Origin: Methylocystis rosea
Lineage (GTDB): Bacteria; Pseudomonadota; Alphaproteobacteria; Rhizobiales; Beijerinckiaceae
Direction: 5' to 3'
Assembly (NCBI RefSeq): GCF_003855495.1
Contig: NZ_CP034086.1
Location: 992,001-1,056,000 of the forward strand
Length of the DNA: 64,000 nt
Shown here piece by piece: positions 9,259 to 18,534 of this stretch. Both the position numbers and the translations under genes were made by a program. Positions within the stretch are counted from its first letter, which is position 1. Every line of letters begins with the position of its first letter. The notes under the pieces are model-generated. The model saw only the letters and a list, made by a program, of their open reading frames with translations. It had not been told where the DNA came from and did not search any database.

Positions 9259-10146
9259 CTATTCCTTCTGATCCGAGCGGCCGAGCAGCCGCGCCATCTC
9301 CGCCTCAAGCGAGTCGAGCGGATCCACGTCGGCCGGCGCCGGAGCCGCCGGCGGCGGGGGAGGCGGCGGCGCTGCGGGCTTGGGCGGCGGCGGGGGCGCA
9401 GGCGGCGGCGCTGCAGGCCTCGCGGCGGCCGGCGGCGGAGCGGGAGGCGGCGGCGCTGCAGGCCTTGGCGCCGGCGGGGGTTCTGCCGGCCTCGGAGGAG
9501 CTGCGGGCGGAGGCGGCGGCGCCGGGGCTGCCGCTTCGGGTGGCGACGGCTCTTTCGGACGCGGCGCCAGCCGCTGCTGAGCGCGCGCAAGGAAAGGCGG
9601 CGTCGGCGAGCGGGGCGGAGCAGGGCGCTGCGGCTGGGCGGCCGGACTTGAAACTCTTGGTCCCGCCGGCGGTGGCGGGGGAGGCGGCGGCGCAGCAGGC
9701 CGCGTGGGCGCCGGCGCGAAGAGGTCGGGCGGCAGATTGACGGCGCCCGCCGCGGCGGGTTTCGGCAGCGGCGCTTCTAGCTCTCGAGGCGGAGCCGAGG
9801 GCCCGGCAGGCCAGTTCGCGGCGGCCGGCGCTCCGGGGCGCTGCTCCGGCCCGCGACTGACTGCGCCTTCGGGCCGGCTAATCGTCGCTTCGACGAGGAT
9901 GTCGTTGGGGCCGCCGATCAGGAGCAGATGTTCGATATTGTCGCGCCGCACAATGACGAGCTGGCGCTCGCGGTCGAGGTCATAGACATCGACGACGTCC
10001 AGCCGGCGCGCGCGATTGCGGCCTCCCGGCGCACGAATGCGGCGTCCGAATAACAGACGGAAAATATAAAGCACGAGCACCGCAGCGACGAGGAACGCAA
10101 CGAGCGCTCCGAGCGCCGGCAGCAGTTGAGTGAATTTATCAGGCAT
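9259..10146 (-). CDS. FliO-like membrane protein with long Pro/Ala-rich tail
   Basis: The 295-residue protein has one N-terminal membrane helix (about 10-33), a basic linker, and a small domain RRLDVVDVYDLDRERQLVIV / DNIEHLLLIGGPNDILVEA resembling flagellar assembly protein FliO. About 170 residues of Pro/Ala-rich, low-complexity sequence follow, ending in a short acidic amphipathic segment (DPLDSLEAEMARLLGR). No other flagellar gene lies nearby. It is divergent from cckA, so a role other than flagellar export is possible. The homology is clear only over the first 100 residues. Confidence 0.65.
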   Translation of the reverse strand: MPDKFTQLLPALGALVAFLVAAVLVLYIFRLLFGRRIRAPGGRNRARRLDVVDVYDLDRERQLVIVRRDNIEHLLLIGGPNDILVEATISRPEGAVSRGPEQRPGAPAAANWPAGPSAPPRELEAPLPKPAAAGAVNLPPDLFAPAPTRPAAPPPPPPPPAGPRVSSPAAQPQRPAPPRSPTPPFLARAQQRLAPRPKEPSPPEAAAPAPPPPPAAPPRPAEPPPAPRPAAPPPPAPPPAAARPAAPPPAPPPPPKPAAPPPPPPPAAPAPADVDPLDSLEAEMARLLGRSDQKE

Positions 10147-10222
10147 GAACGGCTAGTCTCTCGTTCGGACGCGCGTGAACCTTGCCAAATTAACAGCTTT
10201 CATGGCAAGCGCCGAAAAAAGG

Positions 10223-10237
10223 TTAATGAATGGTTAA
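10223..10237 (+). promoter_or_regulatory. CtrA box upstream of cckA
   Basis: TTAA TGAATGG TTAA is a perfect match to the full CtrA binding consensus TTAA-N7-TTAA. It sits 161 nt before the cckA start codon, in the 252-nt gap between the divergent fliO-like gene and cckA, so it could control either gene. Confidence 0.7.
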
Positions 10238-10398
10238 TGTTTGATGAATCAGCGCCCTTCCGATGTCCGGCGTTGCTATTATTGGCGTTCACAGCCATTG
10301 TTTTAGATGATTCTGTAAGCGTCGGCAGAGTAATAATCGGCGCGCCGGCGTCAGCATGGCCGTCGCGATCGGCGATATATGACGCGGGTGGTTAAGAA

Positions 10399-12927
10399 AT
10401 GAGCGACAGGACCGAAGCGGCCGCCTTGGGACGCAGCGAGCGGCCCGCGAATATTGGATTGACGCTCGCCCTCGTCATCGCATTGGTTGCGGGCGTCGCC
10501 GCCTATTACCTGACGCCTTCGGACATCGCGCCGCGCGTCACCATTCTGGCGCTCGCGGTTTTCGGCGTCGCCGGTATTTTTTTTCTCTTCGCCTATGCGG
10601 TCGGATTGATTCACTTCACCGGCCGAGTCGCGGGCAACGACGTGACGAAACTCATCGCCGACACATCCGGCGAAGGGCTGCTCGTCACCAGAGGCGATGC
10701 GCGCATCGTCTACGCCAACGAAGCCTATTCGGCGATGTGCGACGCCAAAGACGCTTCCGGCGTGCAGCTGGTCGAGCGGCTGTTCTCAGGGCCGCCCGAG
10801 GTCTCGGAGGCGATCTATAGACTGGTCCAGGCGGCGCGTGGCGGCGTTTCGCATAGCGAAGATCTTCGGCTTTCGCCGCCGCTGTCGGGGCAGGGCGCAG
10901 TCGGCTGGTACCGAATCCGCGTTCGGCCGCTGCCGACGACGTCGGGCGGGCGCCTATGTCTATGGGCGGTGGCCGACGTGACCGCCGATCGACAGCGGCA
11001 GGAGAACGTCTTCCAGGAGCTCCAGCACGCGATCGATTTTCTTGATCACGCGCCGGCGGGCTTTTTTTCCGCGAGTCCGGACGGCGCCGTCTCTTATATG
11101 AACAAAACGCTCGCCGGATGGCTGGGCTACGATCTCACGCAAGTCGGATCTGGCGGCGCGACGCTGTCCTCCATCGTCGCCCATAGCGGCGCGGCGCTTC
11201 TCGCCGCGATGTCGGGCGCGCCGGGCGACGTGCGCACCGAGCAGATCGACCTCGACCTGAGATGCCGCAACGGCAAGTCGCTGCCTGTCAGGCTGCTGCA
11301 CCAGGTCGCGTTCGGCCAGGACGGCGAATCCGGCCCCTCGCGCACCCTGGTGCTCAACCGCGCCTCTGGCGAACAGCCGGAAGAGAATTTGCGCGCGGCC
11401 GAGGTGCGTTTCGCGCGCTTCTTCAACTCGACGCCGATGGCGATGGCGACGCTGGACGGCGAGGGCCGCGTGCTGACATCGAACGCGGCCTTCGCGAAAT
11501 TATTGCCGCAGGCGCTGAAGTCGGGCCAGGGCGCTGCCGCGGCGCCATGGTCGGTGCTGACTGGGCTCGGCGAACGCGACGGCGCCGCCCTGCGCGCCGC
11601 GATCGAAGACGCGATCGAAGGCAAAGGCGAAGTGCGCCCGATCAATGTCGTGTTCGAGGAAGACGCCGCCGGCGCGGCGACGCGTTCGGCGCGTTTCTTC
11701 GTCTCTTCCGCCGAGGACGCCGGCAAGAAGGGCGCGATGGTCTATGCGCTCGACACGACCGAGCAGCGCAAGCTGCAGGAGGAGTTCGCGCAGTCACAGA
11801 AGATGAATGCGGTCGGCCAGCTCGCCGGCGGCATCGCGCATGACTTCAACAATATGCTGACGGCGATCATCGGCTATTCGGATCTGCTGCTCTCCAGCCA
11901 CCGGCCGACCGACCCCGCCTTCCGCGATATCCGCCAGATCAAGGAAACCGCCAATCGCGCGGCGGGCCTGACCCGGCAGCTGCTCGCCTTCTCGCGCCGG
12001 CAGACGCTGCGCCCGCAAGTCCTGCAGCTGGGCGACGCGCTCTCCGAAGTGCAGAATCTGCTGCGCCGCGTCGTCGGCGAAAAGAACGAGCTCGAACTGC
12101 GTCTCGGCCGCGATCTCTGGTTCGTGAAGGCCGACATCACCCAGTTCGAACAGGTGATCATCAATCTCGTCGTTAATGCGCGCGACGCCATGCTGGAGTC
12201 AGGCGGACGGGTGCAGATCCGCACGCGCAATGTCGCCGCCTCGGAATGCGCCGCCTTTAATGAGGCGGCGCTGCCAGCGGCGGATTATGTGCTGGTCGAG
12301 GTTGAGGACTCGGGCAGCGGCATTCCCGCCGATGTGAAAGAAAAAATCTTCGAACCCTTCTTCACGACGAAGGAAGTCGGCAAAGGCACGGGCCTCGGCC
12401 TTTCGACGGTGTTCGGCATCGTCAAGCAGTCGGGCGGCTTCATCTCCGTCGACAGCGAGATCGGGCGGGGCACGGTTTTCCGCATTTTCCTGCCGCGCTA
12501 CGTGCCGGAGGAGAAGCAGACGTCGCAGAAGGCCGATACGCCCAAGGTCGCCGCGGACTATACAGGACAGGGCGTGGTTCTCCTCGTCGAAGACGAGGAT
12601 TCGGTGCGCTCGATCGGCGCACGCGCCTTAAGTTCGCGCGGCTTCACGGTGCTCGAAGCGGCGACGGGCATGGAGGCGCTCGAGGTCGTCGAGCGCGTCG
12701 ACGGCAAGATCGATCTCATCGTCTCCGACGTGGTGATGCCGGAGATGGACGGCCCCGCGATGTTCGCCGAACTGCGCAAGCGCGGCGTCGCGGCGAAGGT
12801 GATCTTCGTTTCCGGCTATGCCGAAGAGGCCTTCGCCAAAAACCTTCCCGAGGGCGACTTTGGTTTTCTGGCGAAGCCGTTCTCGATAAAACAGCTGATC
12901 GAGACGGTCAAGGCGCATATGCCCTGA
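10399..12927 (+). CDS. cckA: Hybrid sensor histidine kinase CckA
   Basis: CckA is the bifunctional kinase/phosphatase at the top of the ChpT-CtrA phosphorelay in alphaproteobacteria. The 842-residue protein has two membrane helices (about 20-72), PAS-type sensor regions (about 85-190, 205-310 and 335-455), the HisKA box [19 protein letters not shown] with His481, an HATPase domain ([33 protein letters not shown]) and a C-terminal receiver with Asp777 in [13 protein letters not shown]. The upstream CtrA box suggests feedback by its own target. Single gene. Confidence 0.95.
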   Translation: MSDRTEAAALGRSERPANIGLTLALVIALVAGVAAYYLTPSDIAPRVTILALAVFGVAGIFFLFAYAVGLIHFTGRVAGNDVTKLIADTSGEGLLVTRGDARIVYANEAYSAMCDAKDASGVQLVERLFSGPPEVSEAIYRLVQAARGGVSHSEDLRLSPPLSGQGAVGWYRIRVRPLPTTSGGRLCLWAVADVTADRQRQENVFQELQHAIDFLDHAPAGFFSASPDGAVSYMNKTLAGWLGYDLTQVGSGGATLSSIVAHSGAALLAAMSGAPGDVRTEQIDLDLRCRNGKSLPVRLLHQVAFGQDGESGPSRTLVLNRASGEQPEENLRAAEVRFARFFNSTPMAMATLDGEGRVLTSNAAFAKLLPQALKSGQGAAAAPWSVLTGLGERDGAALRAAIEDAIEGKGEVRPINVVFEEDAAGAATRSARFFVSSAEDAGKKGAMVYALDTTEQRKLQEEFAQSQKMNAVGQLAGGIAHDFNNMLTAIIGYSDLLLSSHRPTDPAFRDIRQIKETANRAAGLTRQLLAFSRRQTLRPQVLQLGDALSEVQNLLRRVVGEKNELELRLGRDLWFVKADITQFEQVIINLVVNARDAMLESGGRVQIRTRNVAASECAAFNEAALPAADYVLVEVEDSGSGIPADVKEKIFEPFFTTKEVGKGTGLGLSTVFGIVKQSGGFISVDSEIGRGTVFRIFLPRYVPEEKQTSQKADTPKVAADYTGQGVVLLVEDEDSVRSIGARALSSRGFTVLEAATGMEALEVVERVDGKIDLIVSDVVMPEMDGPAMFAELRKRGVAAKVIFVSGYAEEAFAKNLPEGDFGFLAKPFSIKQLIETVKAHMP

Positions 12928-12959
12928 AGCGGCGGAGTACTAAAGCGAGGGGATGAGGC

Positions 12960-14120
12960 TCACAACGCCGGCGCGACCACGCGCACGCGGCGTTTGATTC
13001 CGTCAGGTCCGACGACTTCGCGATAGGTTTCCGGCGCGGCGGCCGCGCCGTCCTCGGCGCTGGGCTGCGCCTGCGCCGCGGGTTGTGGCGTCGTCGTCGG
13101 CTCTGGCGCCGCCGGCGCGGAGCCTTTCGCTTTCCGACCGCGCGCCACGCCGGGCGGCAGCGCGCGCGACAATTGCTCGGCCTGCTCCGCCGTTACGACC
13201 TGATCCTTTGCGTGGCGCTCGGCGATGAGTCGCTCGGCTTCGACGAGCGCCTCGGCCCACGACTGCCCCGGCGGCTTGCAGCCGCATGACGGATCATACG
13301 TCTTCTCGAATTTATGCGCGTTGGGATGGTCCGAATAAGCCTCGCCGTCGATCGAAAGGGCGGAACTGAGCACCTTCGATTGCGACGCCGTGTAGAGTTT
13401 CACCTCGGCGTTGGGACACAGCGCCCGGCACATCGTCGCGAGATCGTCGAGATTGGAGCTGCGCGCCGAATAGGTGATGGGGAAAAACCCGCCGTCGCAG
13501 GCGCGCACGCAGATCGCCATTGGACCCCCGCGCGGCTTCCCGTCTGAAGGTTCCTGATCCGGGTCCGGACCGACGGGCATGTCGCGCGCGCCCGGACTTT
13601 CATCGGGCGCGACGCCAAACAGCTCTTCAAAGAAATTGCGCGGTCGCGCAACGCGCGCTTGCGCCGCCTGAGGATTGCGGCATTCAGCCTCATAACGGGC
13701 GGCAAGCGCCTGACGCTGGCCGCCGTCGTCGGCGCTCGCCCGTTCATAGCTGGCGATGGCGCCAGAGAGTTGGTTGAGCTGCGCGTTGATTTGACTGCAC
13801 TGGGGCGGCGGGGGATCGCCGAAGAACAGGAATTGGCCGCGATCGCAGCCGAGTGCGCGAGCTTTCGCCGAGACGCGGGCATAGTCGCCGCGCTGCTTGG
13901 CGGCCGCGGCCTGGAATCTCCCCGCGCCGCCGCCGGCGCTGGCGCGGGCGATCTGCGCGCGCAACTCCGTACAGTAGGGACTTTCCCCTGCCGCCGGCGA
14001 AACGGCGAGGAGGCCGAACGCGACGCCGGCGGCGACCGCCAGTTTCGTCCGCTTGAAGGCGCATTTCGTCAAAAAGGGCTTTATGGTCGCGGCCTCATTG
14101 AAGTTTTTGGCTCTCTTCAC
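12960..14120 (-). CDS. DUF2865 secreted protein
   Basis: A 386-residue exported protein of unknown function. After an N-terminal basic stretch and a hydrophobic segment (KLAVAAGVAFGLLAVSPAAG) comes a Cys-containing helical region, then the DUF2865 core ICVRACDGGFFPITYSARSS / MCRALCPNAEVKLYTASQ / YDPSCGCKPPGQSWAEAL. The C-terminal 80 residues are Ala/Pro-rich. DUF2865 proteins are typical of Rhizobiales. Convergent with cckA; no operon partner. Confidence 0.85.
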   Translation of the reverse strand: MKRAKNFNEAATIKPFLTKCAFKRTKLAVAAGVAFGLLAVSPAAGESPYCTELRAQIARASAGGGAGRFQAAAAKQRGDYARVSAKARALGCDRGQFLFFGDPPPPQCSQINAQLNQLSGAIASYERASADDGGQRQALAARYEAECRNPQAAQARVARPRNFFEELFGVAPDESPGARDMPVGPDPDQEPSDGKPRGGPMAICVRACDGGFFPITYSARSSNLDDLATMCRALCPNAEVKLYTASQSKVLSSALSIDGEAYSDHPNAHKFEKTYDPSCGCKPPGQSWAEALVEAERLIAERHAKDQVVTAEQAEQLSRALPPGVARGRKAKGSAPAAPEPTTTPQPAAQAQPSAEDGAAAAPETYREVVGPDGIKRRVRVVAPAL

Positions 14121-14511
14121 ACTCTGGTAAGAAGCCGAGAAACGCTTGCGCGATCGCTTGGCGACTGATGGTCCGGCGCGCGTCGCTTGCGACGAATCGC
14201 GCCATTTTCACCAATCCAGGCCGCGGATCAAACGTCGCTCGATTAATCGCGCCCATCATGTCGGCAACAAGGCGCCGGACGCCGCCGCCAGCCCCATCGC
14301 GCGCGGCGAATTTTTTGCCTCGCCCAGGGTCGAAGCCCTTCCCTTGCCGCGCGGCTTCGCCCATATCGGCAACGGCGTCGCTAGAGCGCCGCTCGCGGAA
14401 AAGCGGAATTCGGTTTTTCGCACAGAGCGCGCTCTAAGCTTTCGAGATCGATCATGTTATCCGCCTTTGGCGATTCCGCCCAAAGGCGGCGTGATCCAGG
14501 AGGTTGCCGAT
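14121..14511. other. Gene-free stretch upstream of creA, with a degenerate palindromic repeat
   Basis: About 390 nt between the divergent DUF2865 gene and creA. No convincing coding sequence is seen. Bases 14381-14437 (starting CTAGAGCGCC and ending GAGCGCGCTCTAAG) form an imperfect palindrome resembling the AGAGCGC-ended dispersed repeats elsewhere in this window. Promoters for both genes must lie here. Confidence 0.6.
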
Positions 14512-15030
14512 ATGAAGCGTTCCAAATTGCTGGCTCTGATTTCGACGGCCTTTCTTTGTTTCGGCGCCGCGCCGGCCTTTGCGCAGAATGGGCCGGATCT
14601 CATTTTCCGCAAATCGGTGGATTTCAAGCTCCTCACCCCGAACGACAAGCTCGCGACCTACGGAATCGACGACCCGGTGATCGACGGCGTTGTCTGCTAC
14701 TATACGGCGCATGAAAAAGGCGGCGTCGCAGGCATGTTCGGCGTGGCGGAGCAGTCGTCGGAGGTTTCGCTCGCCTGTCGGCAATATGCCCCGATCAAAT
14801 TCAAGGAGAAGTTTGGCCAGGGCGATACGGCGTTCAGCGAGCGGCGGTCGCTGCTGTTCAAGCGCATGCATATCGTTCGCGGCTGCGATGCGAAGCGCAA
14901 TGTCCTGATTTATATGGTTTATTCCGACAAGCTCGTCGAAGGCTCGCCCGAAAGCTCGACCTCGACCCTCGCCATTCAGCCCTGGGGCGGGCAGAACGAA
15001 GTCCCGCAATGCGGAGAGTTTCTGCGCTGA
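14512..15030 (+). CDS. creA: CreA family protein
   Basis: A 172-residue periplasmic protein of unknown role. A signal peptide (about 1-23, ending APAFAQ) precedes the CreA domain: RKSVDFKLLTPNDKLATYGI, DPVIDGVVCYYTAHEKGGV and DAKRNVLIYMVYSDKLVEGS. The start at 14512 is supported by AGGAGG at 14498-14503. CreA is conserved in proteobacteria but its function is not established. Confidence 0.9.
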   Translation: MKRSKLLALISTAFLCFGAAPAFAQNGPDLIFRKSVDFKLLTPNDKLATYGIDDPVIDGVVCYYTAHEKGGVAGMFGVAEQSSEVSLACRQYAPIKFKEKFGQGDTAFSERRSLLFKRMHIVRGCDAKRNVLIYMVYSDKLVEGSPESSTSTLAIQPWGGQNEVPQCGEFLR

Positions 15031-15031
15031 C

Positions 15032-15364
15032 CTAATCGACGCAGGCGACGACTGCGGCGTCCGGCTCGATCGAGGCGCGCGCCCCGCTTACGTCGATCGA
15101 GGCGGTCACATCGTCGGCGCGGCCAAAAGCTCTGGCCGCGCCATGGCCATGCGCCGCACACCAGGAGTCGGCGACGATCTTGCCGCAATCCGCCTTACGC
15201 GTGAGGCATTCCGTCAGGCCGTATCCCTCCTGATCGGCGATAACATAGGCGGCGCTCGCGCTCGCTTCGGCCCGCGCGGCGCAGGCGTAGCCGACGCCGA
15301 TCCACATTCCTGCAAGTAGCGACGCAAACGCGCGCCGCCCGAACGGCGCCTCATATTTCCACAT
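15032..15364 (-). CDS. Small secreted hypothetical protein
   Basis: A 110-residue protein with a probable signal peptide (hydrophobic FASLLAGMWIGVGYACAARA) and a mature region containing three to four cysteines (LTECLTRKADCGKI, SWCAAHGH, VVACVD). It ends 2 nt from the convergent creA stop. The domain is not recognised; disulfide-bonded periplasmic protein is an inference from the cysteines. Confidence 0.6.
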   Translation of the reverse strand: MWKYEAPFGRRAFASLLAGMWIGVGYACAARAEASASAAYVIADQEGYGLTECLTRKADCGKIVADSWCAAHGHGAARAFGRADDVTASIDVSGARASIEPDAAVVACVD

Positions 15365-15625
15365 GACGAACTAGCCCCACGCGACCCCGACAGCCTGCCG
15401 CAGACCTAGCGCAAAGCGGTAAAACCCGAGTTAAATCGCCCGCCGCTCGGCAGAGGCTCGCGCTTGACGCGGCGGCGCGCTTTAGCGCATGGTCGCCGCG
15501 ATGACGCTTCGGCTCACCATTTGTCGCGAGACCATTATCAGCTAGCGATCACGCTGGCCGGTGCCGTCACGTCTCTCCAAACGACATGAAGCGACGCCCC
15601 GGCCGGCGGCCTTGCGGGGAAATTC

Positions 15626-17122
15626 ATGTCGACGCCTGCGCTGAAAATCTACAACACGCTGACCCGGACGAAGGAGGAATTCCGTCCGATCGATCCCGCG
15701 CATGTGCGCATGTATGTCTGCGGACCGACGGTCTACGACTACGCGCATATCGGCAACGCCAGGCCGCTCATCGTTTTCGACGTGTTGTTTCGCTTGTTGC
15801 GCCATCTCTACGGCGCCGAGCATGTCACATACGTGCGCAACATCACCGACGTCGACGACAAGATCAACGCGCGCGCCGCGGAACGCGGAATTTCCATTCG
15901 CGAACTGACGGAAGAGACCAACGAGGTCTTCCAGCAGGACGTGAAGGCGCTCGGCTGTCTCGAGCCGACGATGCAACCGCGCGCGACCGAGCATATCGCG
16001 CAGATGATCGCGATCATCGAACGGCTGATCGCCTCCGGCCACGCCTATGCGGCCGATGGCCATGTGCTGTTCGACGTGCCGTCGATGCAAAATTACGGAC
16101 GCCTGTCGCGGCGCTCGCTCGATGAAATGCTGGCCGGCGCGCGCGTCGACGTCGCGCCCTATAAGCGCGGCGACATGGATTTCGTGCTGTGGAAGCCCTC
16201 AAAGGAGAATGAGCCCGGTTGGGACAGTCCATGGGGCAGGGGGCGTCCCGGCTGGCATATTGAATGTTCGGCGATGTCCTGGGCGCATCTTGGCGAAACC
16301 TTCGACATTCACGGCGGCGGCATTGATCTCGTCTTTCCGCATCACGAAAATGAGATCGCGCAAAGCTGCTGCGCCTTCGGGCAGGACGTGATGGCGAATT
16401 ACTGGATGCATAATGGCTTCCTGCAGGTCGAGGGCGAGAAAATGTCCAAGAGCCTGGGGAATTTCATCACGATCCATGAGCTGCTGCATACGGAGAAATT
16501 TGGTGGGCGGAAGTGGCCCGGCGAAGTGCTGCGGCTGGCGATGCTGCGCACGCATTACCGCCAGCCGATCGATTGGACCGTGAAGGCGCTCGAGGAGGCG
16601 GACATCAATCTCCAAACTTGGAGACGCTCTCTTGGCAATGTTTCACCGCGTGACATCACAGGCATTCCGGACAGGCGAGTTGTTCTCGCACTAGCGGACG
16701 ATCTGAATGGTCACGAAGCAATCCAGTTGATTGGGTCGATGACCGAAGATGCATCCAGCCAGGTCGATGTGGCGAACAATCTCGCATTCTTGGGGCTTCT
16801 ACCGCACCGCTATACTCAACGCGGCTTTCAAGAGGCCATGGAGAGGATAACCAATAAATTCCAGATGCAGGAGTCGCAGATCGAAGATTGGACTGCGAAG
16901 TGGAACAAGTTTGCTTCCTCCCCAGTGAATTTGGGAGAGTTGTCCGATATTGAAGATGCGATCACTTCTGACGATCTTAATACCCGAATTGAAGTCCGCC
17001 TTGCCGCCCGCGCTTCAAAAAACTGGGCCGAGTCTGACCGCATCCGCGACGAACTCGCCGCGATGGGCATCGCCCTCAAGGACAATAAGGACGGCACGAC
17101 GACTTGGGAGGTGAAGCGGTGA
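15626..17122 (+). CDS. cysS: Cysteinyl-tRNA synthetase
   Basis: A class I aminoacyl-tRNA synthetase of 498 residues. Seen are the zinc/HIGH region [19 protein letters not shown], the zinc-ligand motif [20 protein letters not shown] and the KMSKS signature (EKMSKSLGN). The catalytic part is GC-rich like its neighbours, but from about 16610 to 17010, the helical-bundle/DALR tRNA-binding part, the DNA turns visibly AT-richer and the protein less like alphaproteobacterial relatives, before returning to normal at the last 100 nt. A palindromic element follows 10 nt after the stop. Confidence 0.95.
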   Translation: MSTPALKIYNTLTRTKEEFRPIDPAHVRMYVCGPTVYDYAHIGNARPLIVFDVLFRLLRHLYGAEHVTYVRNITDVDDKINARAAERGISIRELTEETNEVFQQDVKALGCLEPTMQPRATEHIAQMIAIIERLIASGHAYAADGHVLFDVPSMQNYGRLSRRSLDEMLAGARVDVAPYKRGDMDFVLWKPSKENEPGWDSPWGRGRPGWHIECSAMSWAHLGETFDIHGGGIDLVFPHHENEIAQSCCAFGQDVMANYWMHNGFLQVEGEKMSKSLGNFITIHELLHTEKFGGRKWPGEVLRLAMLRTHYRQPIDWTVKALEEADINLQTWRRSLGNVSPRDITGIPDRRVVLALADDLNGHEAIQLIGSMTEDASSQVDVANNLAFLGLLPHRYTQRGFQEAMERITNKFQMQESQIEDWTAKWNKFASSPVNLGELSDIEDAITSDDLNTRIEVRLAARASKNWAESDRIRDELAAMGIALKDNKDGTTTWEVKR

Positions 17123-17132
17123 GCGCTCTTTC

Positions 17133-17313
17133 CCCCACCCGTCGCGCTTCGCGCGCCACCCTCCCCGCAGGGGGGAGGGATCGGAACGGCGTGACTCGGC
17201 GTAGCGATCACGCGCTCATGCGAGGCATTTTGCATGAAGTTTTGCGTTTCGTTGATGCAGGCCCATCCCTCCCCTTGACGGGGAGGGTGGTTCGCGAAGC
17301 GAACCGGGTGGGG
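17133..17313. repeat. Palindromic intergenic element, copy 1
   Basis: About 181 nt with inverted ends: the left end (CCCACCCGTCGCGCTTCGCG... CCACCCTCCCCGC) is a near reverse complement of the right end (CTCCCCTTGACGGGGAGGGT... GAACCGGGTGGGG). A second copy lies at 17691-17870 in the same orientation. It resembles the non-coding, MITE-like repeats common in Rhizobiales. Confidence 0.75.
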
Positions 17314-17321
17314 TGACGGAC

Positions 17322-17675
17322 ATGGCCAACCCGCGCGCGCGCGAACTGCGCAAGAACATGACGCCGCAAGAGGTGAAGCTCTGGTCGCAATTGCGCCTGC
17401 TGCGTCCGCAGGGATTTCATTTTCGTCGCCAGGTTCCGCTTGAAGGCTATGTGCTCGATTTCGTGTGCTACAAATATCGCTTGATCATTGAAGCTGACGG
17501 TTCACAGCACGGCGAAGCTGACGGGCGCCGTCATGACGCTAGGCGCGACGCGATTTTTCGAGCGAACGGCTTTCATGTGCTGCGCTTCTGGAATCACGAG
17601 ATCGACGCCAACCTGATCGGCGTCGTGGAGACCATCATTGCCCGAGCGAAGGAACATATGCGGGAGGCATCGTGA
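17322..17675 (+). CDS. DUF559 endonuclease-domain protein
   Basis: A 117-residue protein of the DUF559 group, related to very-short-patch-repair type PD-(D/E)XK nucleases. It begins MANPRARELRKNMTPQEVKL and has GYVLDFVCYKYRLIIEADGS followed by RRDAIFRANGFHVLRFWNHE, covering the D...ExD/Q nuclease core. The ATG at 17322 gives the usual N-terminus; a GTG at 17313 is possible. The gene is bracketed by two copies of the same palindromic element. Biological role of the family is not known. Confidence 0.85.
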   Translation: MANPRARELRKNMTPQEVKLWSQLRLLRPQGFHFRRQVPLEGYVLDFVCYKYRLIIEADGSQHGEADGRRHDARRDAIFRANGFHVLRFWNHEIDANLIGVVETIIARAKEHMREAS

Positions 17676-17690
17676 GAAGCGCTGGCGTCT

Positions 17691-17870
17691 CCCTCACCCG
17701 GCGCGCTTCGCGCGCCACCCTCCCCGCAAGGGGGAGGGATCAGAACGGCGCGACTCGGCGTAACGATCGAACGCTTACGCAAGGCGAGATTCGTGATTTC
17801 TTGCGTTTCGAGCATGCAGGTCGATCCCTCCCCTTGACGGGGAGGGTGGTTCGCGCAGCGAACCGGGTGG
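17691..17870. repeat. Palindromic intergenic element, copy 2
   Basis: About 180 nt, a direct repeat of 17133-17313. Ends and central landmarks (GGGAGGGATC, CGACTCGGCGTA, TTGCGTTTCG, TCCCTCCCCTTGACGGGGAG) are conserved while the interior between them has diverged. The two copies flank the DUF559 gene. Confidence 0.75.
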
Positions 17871-17890
17871 TGAACAGAAGGGGATATCAA

Positions 17891-18025
17891 ATGTCCAATG
17901 ATGACTGGAAAAAGACGCTTCCCTTCAAGCGCCACTGGGCGCTCTATCTCGCGTTCAAGCTGATCGTGCTGGCGCTCGCGGCCTTCATCGCGTGGCATCT
18001 GCTGCGCGCGTTCGAGATCATGTGA
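17891..18025 (+). CDS. Small single-helix membrane protein
   Basis: A 44-residue protein starting MSNDDWKKTLPFKRHWALYL with one hydrophobic helix (about 17-38). Its stop overlaps the next start (ATG inside TGATG), implying translational coupling to the acetyltransferase gene. Not recognised; the length, membrane helix and coupling make it plausible as a real gene. Confidence 0.55.
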   Translation: MSNDDWKKTLPFKRHWALYLAFKLIVLALAAFIAWHLLRAFEIM

Positions 18026-18534
18026 TGGCGCGCAGCGCGCAAACGCCCGGTCTGCGGCCGTTTCTTGCCACAGACGCCGCGACGCTCGCGGCGCTTTTTC
18101 GCGCCAGCGTCGAGGCGCTTGCCGCCGATGACTATGACGATGCGCAGCGCGAGGCTTGGGCGTCCGCGGCTGACGACGAAGCGGCCTTCACGTCGCGCCT
18201 CGCGGATGCGCTGACCATCGTTGCGCTTGTCGACGGAAACATCGCCGGCTTCGCTGCGCTGCGCGACAACAAGATATTCGACATGCTCTATGTGCGGCCC
18301 GACATGGCGCGCAAGGGCGTCGGGTCGGCGCTGGCGGAGGCGATTGAAAAACTCGCGGCCGCGCGCGGCACGACACTGCTGACGGTCGAGGCTTCCGACG
18401 CGGCGCAGGACTTTTTCGCGGCCCGCGGCTATGTAGCCACGACGCGCAATATGAAGACGGTCGCCGGCCAATGGCTGGGCAATACGACGATGACCAAGGA
18501 GCTGGCGGCGCCCGCCGCCGGGAGAGCGCATTGA
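18025..18534 (+). CDS. GNAT family N-acetyltransferase
   Basis: A 169-residue GNAT protein: RPFLATDAATLAALFRASVE at the N-terminus, IAGFAALRDNKIFDMLYVRP, then the acetyl-CoA loop ARKGVGSALAEAIEKLAAARG and EASDAAQDFFAARGYVATTR. This pattern is like the PhnO/YafP-like sub-group; the substrate is unknown. It starts inside the previous stop and its own stop overlaps the cimA start, so three genes are coupled. Confidence 0.85.
   Translation: MARSAQTPGLRPFLATDAATLAALFRASVEALAADDYDDAQREAWASAADDEAAFTSRLADALTIVALVDGNIAGFAALRDNKIFDMLYVRPDMARKGVGSALAEAIEKLAAARGTTLLTVEASDAAQDFFAARGYVATTRNMKTVAGQWLGNTTMTKELAAPAAGRAH

Noticed and set aside
9380..9580. Gly/Ala-rich plus-strand frame
   Set aside because: It is the reverse of the Pro/Ala-rich tail of the FliO-like protein and has low complexity only.
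17133..17870. CRISPR array
   Set aside because: Only two long, palindromic copies separated by a gene; no regular short repeats and spacers.
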